From: Salinibacterium sp.
GTDB lineage: Bacteria > Actinomycetota > Actinomycetes > Actinomycetales > Microbacteriaceae
DNA length: 64,000 bases
Assembly: GCA_019638845.1 (NCBI GenBank)
Contig: JAHBSZ010000003.1
Location: forward strand, 466,835 to 530,834
Direction: 5' to 3'
Position 1 is the stretch's first letter, and each line of letters opens with the position of its first letter. The notes beneath the pieces are model-generated. The model made no database searches, was not told the origin of the DNA, and was given only the letters and a program-made list of their open reading frames with translations. A program made the translations under genes and the position numbers. This document shows positions 47,595-56,250 of the stretch, one piece after another.

Positions 47595-48917
47595 TCAATA
47601 CTGCATGCTGCCAGCGACTGCGCGTTGTCGGGCACCCCAACGCTGCGCTGATATGGGCGTGCAGGATGCGTCGATCGACACGGGCGGGATCAACCAGTGC
47701 TCGCCCGCTCTCTCATCGATCTCCCAGCCGTTGTTGTGCATGAGCATGTGGTGATGTCGGCACAGGAGTACCCCGCGAGAAATGTCTGTGCTGCCCTCGT
47801 CGCGTGCCCAAAAGTCGATATGGTGCGCCTCGCACCAGCTCGGTGGCCTGTCACATTCGGGGAACACGCAGCCGCCGTCACGCGCTGCCAACGCGACCCG
47901 CTGCCGCCAGTTGAACAATCTCTCGGATCGACCGACATCGAGGGGCTGTGATCCGTCGAACAAGACCGGCACGTATCCGCCGGCGCAGGCTAGCCGAGCC
48001 GCGGTGGCCATCGACACGCGAGCCGACTGCCCCTCGAGGTGCGCTGAGCCGACGCCCGCCTGCAGATCGGCGAGAGTGACGTGAAGGCGAACCGTGGGTG
48101 CAGTCACCCCGAACAGCGACCCCTGGTCTGCCATTGTCGCGAGCTTCACCATGTCAACGAGCGCGTCGGCGGTGAGCTGGTCGGTGGTGCGAGGGTCATC
48201 GACGACCCGCTCCGAGCGCGAAACCGCTTCGGCATCGACAAATCGCGGCCCACCGCGGCGCGGGGCCGTGATCGAGTCGACGGCCGCAACGACTACCGCT
48301 GCCGACTCAGGGTCGAGCAGACCGTAGATCTTGGTCATGCCATCCGGTTGCGGGCTCAGTCGCACAAATCGCTTGTCGCGCAGCTGCTCCTCCCGGTTGG
48401 CAACACCCTCACGATCGAGGTCGTCGCGAATGGAACGCGCTGCCGCGGCCACGCGCTCCGGAGTCGTCTGCTCTGCCGCGGCTACAAGACGGTGGGCAGC
48501 CTCGGTGAGGTCGTCGTTGCTCACCGAACTGCCTGGCTCGCCGAGCCCGGCCACGATGCCGTCGGCCGCGGCAATCGACAGGTCGCCTGCGGTCATCGCC
48601 GCGACGACGGGGGCGAGCCATGGCGACGAACCGTCGAGCGCACCGCCCACCCGGATGAGCGCTCGAGCCTCTCCACGTGTGACACCGGTGACGTGCTGCA
48701 CAAGGGCTTCCGGAGTGCGCAACCCCATGCGCTGCGCAAGCCCGGAGTACCCCAACTCGGGCGCCGAACGGCGACCCACCTCGGCAGACAGCCGGACGCT
48801 CAGAGCGTCGAGCTGTCGGCGCGACTCGGCGACCTCAGCCTGCAGCGAGAGCAAGGTGGCATCGTCGAGTGAAGCAAGTTCTTGGTGATCCGGCACGATC
48901 ACGGAGGCGATCGTCAT
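47595..48917 (-). CDS. DUF222/HNH endonuclease domain protein
   Basis: 440 aa of the actinobacterial 13E12-type family. The N-terminal about 300 residues are DUF222 (ALSVRLSAEVGRRSAPELGYSGLAQRMG). The C-terminus is an HNH nuclease with CVFPECDRPPSWCEAHHIDFW and LLCRHHHMLMHNNGWEI, including the zinc cysteines and catalytic His residues. ATG 48917. Function in the cell is unknown; many copies occur per genome. It is first in an operon with the polymerase gene and has a LexA-like box 21 bp upstream. Confidence 0.9.
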   Translation of the reverse strand: MTIASVIVPDHQELASLDDATLLSLQAEVAESRRQLDALSVRLSAEVGRRSAPELGYSGLAQRMGLRTPEALVQHVTGVTRGEARALIRVGGALDGSSPWLAPVVAAMTAGDLSIAAADGIVAGLGEPGSSVSNDDLTEAAHRLVAAAEQTTPERVAAAARSIRDDLDREGVANREEQLRDKRFVRLSPQPDGMTKIYGLLDPESAAVVVAAVDSITAPRRGGPRFVDAEAVSRSERVVDDPRTTDQLTADALVDMVKLATMADQGSLFGVTAPTVRLHVTLADLQAGVGSAHLEGQSARVSMATAARLACAGGYVPVLFDGSQPLDVGRSERLFNWRQRVALAARDGGCVFPECDRPPSWCEAHHIDFWARDEGSTDISRGVLLCRHHHMLMHNNGWEIDERAGEHWLIPPVSIDASCTPISAQRWGARQRAVAGSMQY

Positions 48918-48937
48918 ACAGGTATTGTATCAGTCAG

Positions 48938-48953
48938 TCGAAACTTTGTTCGA
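48938..48953 (-). promoter_or_regulatory. LexA (SOS) box, one mismatch, upstream of the HNH-polymerase operon
   Basis: Minus strand TCGAAC-AAAG-TTTCGA against the actinobacterial consensus TCGAAC-N4-GTTCGA (one mismatch). A TACAAT -10 candidate (plus 48924-48929) lies between the box and the start codon, so the box would overlap the -35. Confidence 0.65.
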
Positions 48954-48988
48954 ATGTCACAGAGGGACTGTGGAGAGAACCACGCGAA

Positions 48989-49025
48989 GCTGAGGCCCTC
49001 GAAGGATCGCTTCGAGAGCCTCAGC
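48989..49025. terminator. Hairpin terminator after aceB
   Basis: Arms 48989-49004 and 49010-49025 pair over 16 bp with one mismatch, around GATCG. It lies downstream of aceB (minus strand) and upstream of the LexA box. Confidence 0.7.
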
Positions 49026-49029
49026 TCCC

Positions 49030-49073
49030 ACTACGCAGCTCCCACTACGCAGGGGCCAACTACGCAGGGGCCA
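49030..49073. repeat. Tandem repeat at the aceB 3' end
   Basis: Three direct units starting ACTACGCAG: one of 14 bp (49030-49043) and two identical ones of 15 bp (49044-49058, 49059-49073). They lie directly after the aceB stop and each brings a TAG into the transcript. Not coding. Confidence 0.85.
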
Positions 49074-49074
49074 A

Positions 49075-50688
49075 CTAAGCGGCAACCGGCTGGCGGTCCT
49101 CCACGAGGTAGCGCGCATACGCGGCGATCGTGAGGAAGGTCGGGAAGTCCTCCTCGAGCGTTACCGCCCGGAAGATCTCCGCCGCCTCCGCGAACCGACC
49201 GTCGGCGGGCGCCGACGCGAGTTCCGCCGCGAGCTCGTGCTCCACCAGGCTGTGCGTGACGGGTGTGCCCTCTGCGGTGATCACGCGCTGGTGCATCCAC
49301 TGCCAGAGCTGGCTACGACTGATCTCGGCGGTCGCGGCGTCCTCCATGAGGTTGTCGATGGCCGCAGCGCCCACGCCCCGCAGCCAGCTCTCGATGTAGC
49401 GCACGGCGATCGACACGTTCGCGCGAACGCCCGCGTCCGTCACTCTGCCGTCGATGCGAAGGTCGAGCAGATCGGCTGCCGTGACGTGCACATCGTCGCG
49501 CTGGCGATCGAGCTGATTCGGTCGGTCGCCCAACACGGCATCGAACTCGGCTCGCGCGGTTTCCACAAGCCCAGGATGCGCGACCCACGTGCCGTCGAAA
49601 CCGTCAGTAGCCTCGCGCAGCTTGTCGCTCGACACCGCGTCAAGCGCCCGAGCAGTCACCTCAGGGTCCTGACGGTTCGGGATGAACGCGCTCATCCCCC
49701 CAATCGCATGCGCCCCACGCTTGTGGCAGGTGGCGACGAGCAGTTCGGTGTAGGCCCGCATGAAGGGAACGGTCATCGTGATGGCGGAACGGTCCGGCAG
49801 CGTGAAGTTTGCCCCCCGACCGCGGAAGTTCTTGATGATCGAGAAGATGTAATCCCACCGGCCGGCGTTCAGGCCTGCACAGTGTTCGCGCAACTCGTAC
49901 AGGATCTCCTCCATCTCGAACGCCGCCGAAATCGTCTCGATGAGCACAGTCGCGCGAATCGTTCCGTGTTCGATGCTCAGGGCGTTCTCCGAGAAGGTGA
50001 AGATGTCATCCCACAGCCGAGCCTCGAGGTGGTTCTCGAGCTTCGGCAGGTAAAAGTACGGCCCGGATCCTCGTGCGATGAGCTCAGCCGCATTGTGGAA
50101 GAAGTACAGACCGAAGTCGACTAGCGAGGCCGAAGCCGGTGAACGCTGGCCCGCCCGGTCGGTGTATCGCAGGTGCTTCTCCACCAGATGCCAGCCCCGC
50201 GGACGCATCACGATCGTTGGGGTGGTCTCCCCGAGCCGGTACTCCTTGCCCTCCGCCGACGTGAAGTCGATCTGGCGTCGGATCGCGTCGTGCAGATTGA
50301 GCTGACCACCGATGACGTTCGCCCAGGTGGGGCTCATGGCATCCTCGTGATCTGCGAGCCACACCTTCGCGCCCGAGTTCATCGCGTTGATCGTCATCTT
50401 CCGGTCGGTGGGGCCGGTGATCTCTACGCGCCGGTCCTCGAGCCCTGGGCCCGCCCCCGCAACCCGCCAGGTCGGCTCGGTGCGCACCGCTTCGGTCTCC
50501 TGGAGGAAGCGCAAGTCCCGTCCGTTGTCGATGTGCTTGCGCTTCTCCATGCGCGCAGACAGCCTGTCGTGCCGGCGGCCCCCGAACTGATCGTGCAGCC
50601 GAGTGAGGAAGCGCAGGGCATCCGGGGTCAGCATCTCGTCGTATCGGTCGTCGAGATCAGCGAGGATCTCGATGTGTGATGTGGTCAT
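49075..50688 (-). CDS. aceB: Malate synthase A
   Basis: Second enzyme of the glyoxylate shunt: glyoxylate plus acetyl-CoA to malate. 537 aa, the length of the A isoform. The signature is REHCAGLNAGRWDYIFS with the catalytic Arg-Trp-Asp; other motifs include TPTIVMRPRGWHLVEKH and GGMSAFIPNRQDPE. ATG 50688. It lies downstream of aceA in the same direction, 20 bp apart, so both are co-transcribed. Tandem repeats and a hairpin follow the stop. Confidence 0.97.
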   Translation of the reverse strand: MTTSHIEILADLDDRYDEMLTPDALRFLTRLHDQFGGRRHDRLSARMEKRKHIDNGRDLRFLQETEAVRTEPTWRVAGAGPGLEDRRVEITGPTDRKMTINAMNSGAKVWLADHEDAMSPTWANVIGGQLNLHDAIRRQIDFTSAEGKEYRLGETTPTIVMRPRGWHLVEKHLRYTDRAGQRSPASASLVDFGLYFFHNAAELIARGSGPYFYLPKLENHLEARLWDDIFTFSENALSIEHGTIRATVLIETISAAFEMEEILYELREHCAGLNAGRWDYIFSIIKNFRGRGANFTLPDRSAITMTVPFMRAYTELLVATCHKRGAHAIGGMSAFIPNRQDPEVTARALDAVSSDKLREATDGFDGTWVAHPGLVETARAEFDAVLGDRPNQLDRQRDDVHVTAADLLDLRIDGRVTDAGVRANVSIAVRYIESWLRGVGAAAIDNLMEDAATAEISRSQLWQWMHQRVITAEGTPVTHSLVEHELAAELASAPADGRFAEAAEIFRAVTLEEDFPTFLTIAAYARYLVEDRQPVAA

Positions 50689-50708
50689 TTCTGTGTCCCT
50701 AGGTCTCT

Positions 50709-52004
50709 TTAGTGGAATTGTGCGGTCTCGGTGCTGCCGACGAGGGCGAGTGTCTCGCTGTCGGGGTTGAGCGCCGTGGCGATCCGATCGAAGTAGCCGG
50801 TGCCGACCTCGCGCTGGTGGCGCGTGGCTGTGTAGCCGTCCTGTTCGGACGCGAACTCTGCCTCCTGCAACTCCACGTACGCGCTCATGTGGCGCTGCGA
50901 GTAGTCCCTCGCGAGCGTGTACATGGAGTGGTTGAGCGCGTGGAATCCAGCGAGAGTGATGAATTGGAACGCGTAGCCCATGGCCGCGAGCTCACGCTGG
51001 AAGGTCGCGATCGTCGCGTCATCGAGGTGGCTCTTCCAGTTGAACGAGGGCGAGCAGTTGTAGGCGAGCTTCTTGCCGGGAAACTCCTTGTGGATGCTCT
51101 CCGCGAACGTGCGCGCCAGCTCGAGGTCGGGCTCCGCGCTCTCCACCCAGAGCAGGTCGGCGTACGGGGCGTAGGCGTGGCCGCGTGCCAGCACGGTGTC
51201 GATGCCGGGCGTGGTGCGGTAGAAACCCTCGCTCGTACGGTCCCCGGTGAGGAACGGCTTGTCGCGCTCGTCGACGTCGCTCGTGATGAGGTCTGCGGCG
51301 AGCGAGTCGGTGCGCGCAATCACGAGCGTCGATACTCCCGCCACGTCGGCCGCGAGACGGGCCGCGTTGAGGGTGCGGATGTGCTGCCCTGTGGGGATCA
51401 GCACCTTTCCGCCCATGTGTCCGCACTTCTTCTCCGAGGCGAGCTGGTCCTCCCAGTGCACACCCGCTGCGCCAGCTTCGATCATCGACTGCATGAGTTC
51501 GTAGGCGTTGAGCGGCCCGCCAAAGCCTGCCTCAGCATCGGCCACGATCGGTGCGAGCCAGTCTGTACCCGCATCCCCTTCGGAACACTCGATCTGGTCA
51601 GCACGCAGTAATGCGTTGTTGATGCGGCGCACGACCGCCGGAACCGAGTTCGCCGGGTAGAGGCTCTGATCGGGGTAGGTCTGGCCCGAGAGGTTGGCGT
51701 CGGCGGCAACCTGCCAGCCGCTCAGGTAGATCGCTTTGAGCCCCGCCCGCACCTGCTGCACCGCCTGATTGCCGGTGAGGGCTCCGAGGGCCGGCACCCA
51801 CTCCTCCGAATGGATGAGGTTCCACAGGTTTTCCGCGCCGCGCTTGGCCAGCGTGCGCTCCTCCCGAACAGTACCGCGCAGGGCGATCACATCCTCGGCG
51901 CTGAACTCGCGTTCGATGCCGTTCCAGCGCGCATCCGTCTTCCACTCGTTCTCGAGCTCAGCGGCAGTCTGGGTCTGGTCTCCCGGTCGGGTCGTGCTGG
52001 TCAT
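50709..52004 (-). CDS. aceA: Isocitrate lyase
   Basis: First enzyme of the glyoxylate shunt: isocitrate to glyoxylate and succinate. 431 aa. The catalytic signature [16 protein letters not shown] with Cys194 and the substrate site WEDQLAS are present. The start is ATG 52004 because GAAGGAG lies six bases upstream; an ATG at 52010 touches the ribosome site, and a longer frame upstream is non-homologous. aceB follows. Divergent from ramB, its probable regulator. Confidence 0.97.
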   Translation of the reverse strand: MTSTTRPGDQTQTAAELENEWKTDARWNGIEREFSAEDVIALRGTVREERTLAKRGAENLWNLIHSEEWVPALGALTGNQAVQQVRAGLKAIYLSGWQVAADANLSGQTYPDQSLYPANSVPAVVRRINNALLRADQIECSEGDAGTDWLAPIVADAEAGFGGPLNAYELMQSMIEAGAAGVHWEDQLASEKKCGHMGGKVLIPTGQHIRTLNAARLAADVAGVSTLVIARTDSLAADLITSDVDERDKPFLTGDRTSEGFYRTTPGIDTVLARGHAYAPYADLLWVESAEPDLELARTFAESIHKEFPGKKLAYNCSPSFNWKSHLDDATIATFQRELAAMGYAFQFITLAGFHALNHSMYTLARDYSQRHMSAYVELQEAEFASEQDGYTATRHQREVGTGYFDRIATALNPDSETLALVGSTETAQFH

Positions 52005-52064
52005 ATCCATCTCCTTCGGTGGGGCGTCTGGTTCGACTCTGTGGCCGGCACGGTGGTTCTTCTC

Positions 52065-52111
52065 CAAGAAGTAGGGCAGAATTCTTGCCATTCTTCTATT
52101 TCTCGCAAGAA
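52065..52111. promoter_or_regulatory. TTCTTGC half-sites in the aceA-ramB intergenic region
   Basis: CAAGAA (52065-52070), TTCTTGC (52082-52088) and GCAAGAA (52105-52111). The last two form an inverted repeat with a 16-base spacer. The set resembles the TTTGCAAA-like RamB motif known from Corynebacterium only loosely. Confidence 0.45.
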
Positions 52112-52130
52112 GAGCGCCGAGGAGGCCCCC

Positions 52131-53597
52131 GTGACCGGGTTGGACACCGCGAAAGCGGCACAGGATGAAGACGTGCTCGATTCCCTGACCGTCGGACGTC
52201 GCATCCGGCAACTCCGCACCGATCGCGGGCTCACGCTCGACGACCTCGGCGCCAAACTCGGACGCGCCGCGTCGCAGGTCTCAGTGATCGAGAACGGCAA
52301 GCGCGAACTCAAACTCGGCGAGCTACAAAAGCTCGCGCGCATTCTCGGCGTATCGATCGACACTCTGTTGAGCCCGGATGCCCCGAGCAAACGTGCTGCG
52401 CTCGAGATCGCCCTCGAGCGCGCGCAACGGGGACCCCTGTACTCGTCGCTGACGCTCCCCGCGCTCCCGGTTCGCAAATCGCTGAGCGACGAGGCGATCG
52501 AGACGATCCTCGGGCTGCACGACGAACTTCAGCGATTGCACCGCGAGCGTGCCGCCACGCCCGAGGAGGCGAGGCGGGCGAATACCGAGTTGCGCCGGGC
52601 CATGCGCAAGCGCAACAACTACTTCGCCGATCTGGAAGTCACTGCGCGAAGCCTGCTCGATGCCGTCGGCCACGCAGGGGGACCGCTCTCCCAACGCGTC
52701 GCGTCAGACCTCGCCAGCCACCTCGGGTTTTCGCTGCACTACGTGCCCGATCTGCCGGGTTCGACGAGGAGCGTGACCGATCTCAAGAACGGTCGCATCT
52801 ACCTGCCCGTCGGACAGGCCGCCGGTAGCGACCCGCGATCAACCCTGCTCCAGGCACTCGCGAGCCATGTGCTGGGCATCACTGAGCCGAAGGACTACGC
52901 CGACTTCCTGCGCCAACGCGTCGAGACGAACTACCTCGCAGCCGCCCTCATGGTTCCCGAGCACACGGCGATCTCATTCCTCGAGGCGGCAAAGGAGAAG
53001 CGCGAGCTTTCTGTGGAAGACCTGCGCGACGCCTTCGCGGTGAGTTACGAGACCGCGGCCCACCGCTTCACGAACCTGGCTACCGAGCATCTCGGCATCC
53101 CCCTTCACTTCCTCAAGGTGCACGAGAGCGGCACGATCTCCAAGGCCTACGAGAACGACAACGCGGCCTTCCCCACGGATGCCCTCGGCGCGGTCGAAGG
53201 ACAGCTCGTGTGTCGCTACTGGAGTGCGCGGCAAGTGTTCGACGTCGCTGACCGGTTCAGCCCGTATCACCAGTACACGGACAAGCCGGGCGGCACCTAC
53301 TGGTGCACCTCGCGCATCCAGTCCACTGCTCGCGGCGACTTCTCGGTGAGTGTGGGGACGCCGTTCGCCCACGTGAAATGGTTCCGAGGTCGGGATACGG
53401 GGCATCGGGCGACCTCGACCTGCCCCAACGAGAATTGCTGCCGACGGCCACCGGAAGGGCTTGAAGTGCGCTGGAAGGGTCACTCGCTCCCGAGCGCTCG
53501 GCTCAACAGCTCGTTGCTCGCGGCGATGCCGACCGGGATGTATCCCGGCGTCGACTCGACAGAGGTGTACACCTTCCTGGAGACCCACAGCCCGTAG
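52131..53597 (+). CDS. ramB: RamB-type regulator of acetate metabolism
   Basis: 488 aa. N-terminal XRE helix-turn-helix ([40 protein letters not shown]), then an IrrE/ImmA-like DUF955 region and a C-terminal DUF2083 with cysteines ([23 protein letters not shown]). This is the architecture of RamB, which controls aceA and aceB in Corynebacterium. GTG 52131 has GAGGAGG about six bases upstream; the in-frame region before it is unlike the family. Divergent from aceA. Confidence 0.88.
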   Translation: MTGLDTAKAAQDEDVLDSLTVGRRIRQLRTDRGLTLDDLGAKLGRAASQVSVIENGKRELKLGELQKLARILGVSIDTLLSPDAPSKRAALEIALERAQRGPLYSSLTLPALPVRKSLSDEAIETILGLHDELQRLHRERAATPEEARRANTELRRAMRKRNNYFADLEVTARSLLDAVGHAGGPLSQRVASDLASHLGFSLHYVPDLPGSTRSVTDLKNGRIYLPVGQAAGSDPRSTLLQALASHVLGITEPKDYADFLRQRVETNYLAAALMVPEHTAISFLEAAKEKRELSVEDLRDAFAVSYETAAHRFTNLATEHLGIPLHFLKVHESGTISKAYENDNAAFPTDALGAVEGQLVCRYWSARQVFDVADRFSPYHQYTDKPGGTYWCTSRIQSTARGDFSVSVGTPFAHVKWFRGRDTGHRATSTCPNENCCRRPPEGLEVRWKGHSLPSARLNSSLLAAMPTGMYPGVDSTEVYTFLETHSP

Positions 53598-53613
53598 CTG
53601 CCGATCCGTGCAT

Positions 53614-53736
53614 CCCGACCCGCCGCGCCACCCGACCCGCCACGCGTCCCGACCCGCCGCGCCACCCGACCCGCCACGCCACCCGACCCGCCGCGCCACC
53701 CGGACCCGCCGTCCCGCCCCGCCGTCCCGCCCCGCA
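53614..53736. repeat. C-rich tandem repeat (17-bp units)
   Basis: Five units of 17 bp starting CCCGACCCGCC (53614-53698), then degenerate CCGTCC/CGCCCC copies. Lies in the non-coding 383 bp between ramB and the DUF1684 gene. No coding sense is supported on either strand. Confidence 0.85.
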
Positions 53737-53818
53737 CATGAATCGATCCAAAATCCAGTTATTGCGCGCACAGACATTCCCCTCGCCGCAAGTGGAGTTT
53801 GGAACGTTTCACGGGCGG

Positions 53819-53932
53819 GTGGGGCGCGGCGGGCGGGCGCGGCGGGCAGGGCGCAGCGGGCAGGGCGCAGCGGGCGCGGCGGGCAGGGCGCAGCGGGCGC
53901 AGCGGGCGGGCGCAGCGGGCGGGGATGCAGCA
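53819..53932. repeat. G-rich tandem repeat (14-bp and shorter units)
   Basis: Units of GGGCAGGGCGCAGC and GGGCGCGGC. This is the opposite-strand composition of the array at 53614, about 80 bp away. The two arrays can partly pair (GCCGCGCC with GGCGCGGC). The segment 53933-53980 between the array and the DUF1684 stop holds nothing else that I can see. Confidence 0.85.
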
Positions 53933-53980
53933 CGCGGGCAGCAGGCAGCGGCGATCCGCGCCGCCAGATCCGTGCGAACG

Positions 53981-54802
53981 TCAGACCTCGTGCAGCAGCG
54001 TGCCATCCTTCTTGAGCACGTTCTTCTCCCCGGCCTCGATCGCGACCGCAAACCGGTTCTGCTTGGGCGGCATCGGGCAGTTGAACGCGTAGCTGAACGC
54101 ACACGGGGGAAGCACAGCAAGGTTGAAGTCGAGGGTGATCGTGCCGTCAGGGTTGGGTGCGAGGAACAGGAAACGACCGACGCTGTAGGTGTCGACTCCG
54201 TTCGTGGCATCCGCGTAGACGAGTTGCAGGGCGCGGCCCGACTTGAAGGCTGCGAGGTTGTAGTCGACCCCGTCCTTCGTGAAGGTGATCTCGCCGGGGA
54301 TGACCTGCTCTTTGGTCTTGCCGTCGTCTTTGAGGTGCTCAAATCCCATTGTCGTACCATCGGGATTGGCGGAGAACGTCGCGGTGATCACCCAATCGGG
54401 GTTGTAGGGGTAGGCGTCGATACTGCCGAATTCCTGGATGCCCTCCGAGTTCGCATCCCACACCCGCAGTGCATAGTTGCCATCACCGGCGATCACGAAG
54501 CCGGTGACGGTGTCGCTGAAGACAACCTCGCTGGGGTCCGCGTCACTCTTGGCACGTACGAGTGCCGTGCCATCCACGACCGTGCCATCCACGATGATGT
54601 TGTCGGATGCCGCTGCCGTGACCGTCAAGCCGCCCGCCGCGGGCGCCCACGTGCCGGGCACGCCCCAGATCGTCTGTTCGGAGTCGACCCATTGCGTGTT
54701 CACGAGCGCGAGACTGCCCTTGGGCTGAACCACGGATTCTTCGCGGCGCGAGCGGAACGTTGCGAGTCGGGCTTCGGGCGTCACAGCGGCGGTGTCGGTC
54801 AT
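53981..54802 (-). CDS. DUF1684 protein
   Basis: 273 aa. Family features: RSRREESVVQPKGSLALV near the start, a beta-rich middle and a C-terminal DFNLAVLPPCAFSYAFNCPMPPKQNRF, with the invariant PPCAFS..F.CPLPP-type motif. Function unknown. ATG 54802 with AAGGA about 8 bases upstream. The CoA-transferase gene ends 49 bp upstream on the same strand. Confidence 0.87.
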   Translation of the reverse strand: MTDTAAVTPEARLATFRSRREESVVQPKGSLALVNTQWVDSEQTIWGVPGTWAPAAGGLTVTAAASDNIIVDGTVVDGTALVRAKSDADPSEVVFSDTVTGFVIAGDGNYALRVWDANSEGIQEFGSIDAYPYNPDWVITATFSANPDGTTMGFEHLKDDGKTKEQVIPGEITFTKDGVDYNLAAFKSGRALQLVYADATNGVDTYSVGRFLFLAPNPDGTITLDFNLAVLPPCAFSYAFNCPMPPKQNRFAVAIEAGEKNVLKKDGTLLHEV

Positions 54803-54851
54803 TCGTCCATCCTTATCGAGTCTCACGATGCCAACCACCGACGACACGGCG

Positions 54852-56183
54852 TTATTTCCAGCGCGGCTCGCTCGACCCCCACGCAACGACCGGCGACGGC
54901 CATTCACCCGGTCCCCCGTCGTAGTGCGGAGCAGGCAGCGCGGTCGTGAGCTCGTCGTGCGTGCCGACGGTCGGTTCCCATGACGGATGCCCGATCCACG
55001 GGCTGCGCGGTGCATCCAGTAGTTCCTGCGCGACACGAGCGAGCGACGTCTCGACGAGCCAAGAACCACCCTCGTCCAGTCGTCGACGCAGGGCGGATGT
55101 GATCGCGGCAGCGAGCAGGTACCCCGCCGAGTGGTCGAGTGCCTGGGCCGGGAGTGCACCGGGTTTCGCGGCATCCGGACTTTCGATCCACCCGATGCCA
55201 CTCGCGGCCTGAACGATGCTGTCGAACCCGCGGCGGACGGCGAATGGCCCGGTCGTGCCCCACGCGCTCAAGCGTGCGACGACGAGCCCGGGGTGGCGCT
55301 CGACGAGGGCCTCGGGCGACAGGCCGAACCGGTCGAGCGCGCCGGGGCGGTAGCCCGTGACGACGACGTGTGCGTCGGCGAGCAGGGACTCCACGACGTC
55401 GCGGTCGGCCGCCAGGTCGAGGATCACTGAGCGCTTGCCCGCTCCCGTATCGAGGTGCTGTGCCGGGATCTCGGGGTGATCGGGTCCGTCGACGCGCAGC
55501 ACATCGGCACCCCACAGCGCGAGCGTGCGGGTCGCGACCGGTCCTGCGATGACCCGGGTGAAGTCGAGTATCCGGATGCCCGTGGCGGGGGCATCCGCGG
55601 CGGCGAGCTCGAGCTCGGGCGCGTCGCCGATCCGCTCGACCGACACGAGCGGGGAACGCGCCACGGCCGCGAACTGCTCGTGCTCGCGCCACTGAGCCTC
55701 CGTGCGTACCGCGATCGCGACTCCTCCCCCGGCCGCGACAACTTCTTCGACCTCAAGCGCGTTCCGACCGTGTAGGTGTCGCAGCAGCTCGTCAGCCGTG
55801 GTCTCGTTCGGAAGCCCCAGCGCGCCGAGCAGTCGGTCGCGATGGTGCGGGTAGTTCGCGTGGGTACGAACCCACCCGTCGGCTGTGGGCCAGAACCCGG
55901 AAAGTTCGGCCCACGCGTTCATCGGCTCGCCGGCCAGCCGGTAGTGGCGTTCGCTTGTCACTGCCGTCGCGACCCGCACAGGGTCGAGTTCGACGGGCGG
56001 CACCGCCGAATCTGCGCGCCGCGCGAGCAAGAGGGCGGCCGACAGCGATGCGGCAGCGACCGCATCGTGCACGAGGGCGGCGACGGGCAGCACCGAGTCC
56101 AACGGAACCTCGTGGGGACGAACGAGATCGAGGGCGGCGGGGTCTTCACCGAGAGACGACCACGCGGTTGCAAGGAAGTTCAT
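54852..56183 (-). CDS. Class III CoA-transferase (CaiB/BaiF-like), permuted order
   Basis: 443 aa. The family N-terminal signature (ILDFTRVIAGPVATRTLALWGADVLRVDGP) begins near residue 210, and IGWIESPDAAKPGALPAQALDHSAGYLLAA follows. The first 210 residues (ERHYRLAGEPMNAWAELSGFWPTADGWVRTHANYPHHRDRLL) resemble the C-terminal half of the family, so the order seems circularly permuted. CoA acceptor unknown. ATG 56183 has no clear ribosome site. Divergent from a LexA-box gene. Confidence 0.8.
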   Translation of the reverse strand: MNFLATAWSSLGEDPAALDLVRPHEVPLDSVLPVAALVHDAVAAASLSAALLLARRADSAVPPVELDPVRVATAVTSERHYRLAGEPMNAWAELSGFWPTADGWVRTHANYPHHRDRLLGALGLPNETTADELLRHLHGRNALEVEEVVAAGGGVAIAVRTEAQWREHEQFAAVARSPLVSVERIGDAPELELAAADAPATGIRILDFTRVIAGPVATRTLALWGADVLRVDGPDHPEIPAQHLDTGAGKRSVILDLAADRDVVESLLADAHVVVTGYRPGALDRFGLSPEALVERHPGLVVARLSAWGTTGPFAVRRGFDSIVQAASGIGWIESPDAAKPGALPAQALDHSAGYLLAAAITSALRRRLDEGGSWLVETSLARVAQELLDAPRSPWIGHPSWEPTVGTHDELTTALPAPHYDGGPGEWPSPVVAWGSSEPRWK

Positions 56184-56215
56184 GCTTGATCGTACGACCA
56201 TGCGCTGCCGGGTGA

Positions 56216-56247
56216 TTGACGTAGTCAAGATTCGAACGTATGTTCGA
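56216..56247 (+). promoter_or_regulatory. Promoter with perfect LexA box (leaderless)
   Basis: -35 TTGACG (56216-56221), 17 bases, -10 TATGTT (56239-56244). The LexA box TCGAAC-GTAT-GTTCGA (56232-56247) matches the consensus exactly and covers the -10. The ATG of the next gene (56251) is 6 bases after the -10, so the transcript should begin at the start codon. Confidence 0.8.
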
Positions 56248-56250
56248 GAC

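Noticed and set aside
49030-49073. CRISPR-like repeats after aceB
   Set aside because: Units are contiguous without spacers; no cas genes are in the window.
53614-53932. CRISPR array in the repeat-rich gap
   Set aside because: Units are tandem and degenerate with no spacers, and the two arrays differ in sequence.
53738-54949. A 403-codon plus-strand frame through the G-rich repeats
   Set aside because: Its 5' part is the repeat array and the rest is antisense to DUF1684, whose motifs are clear.
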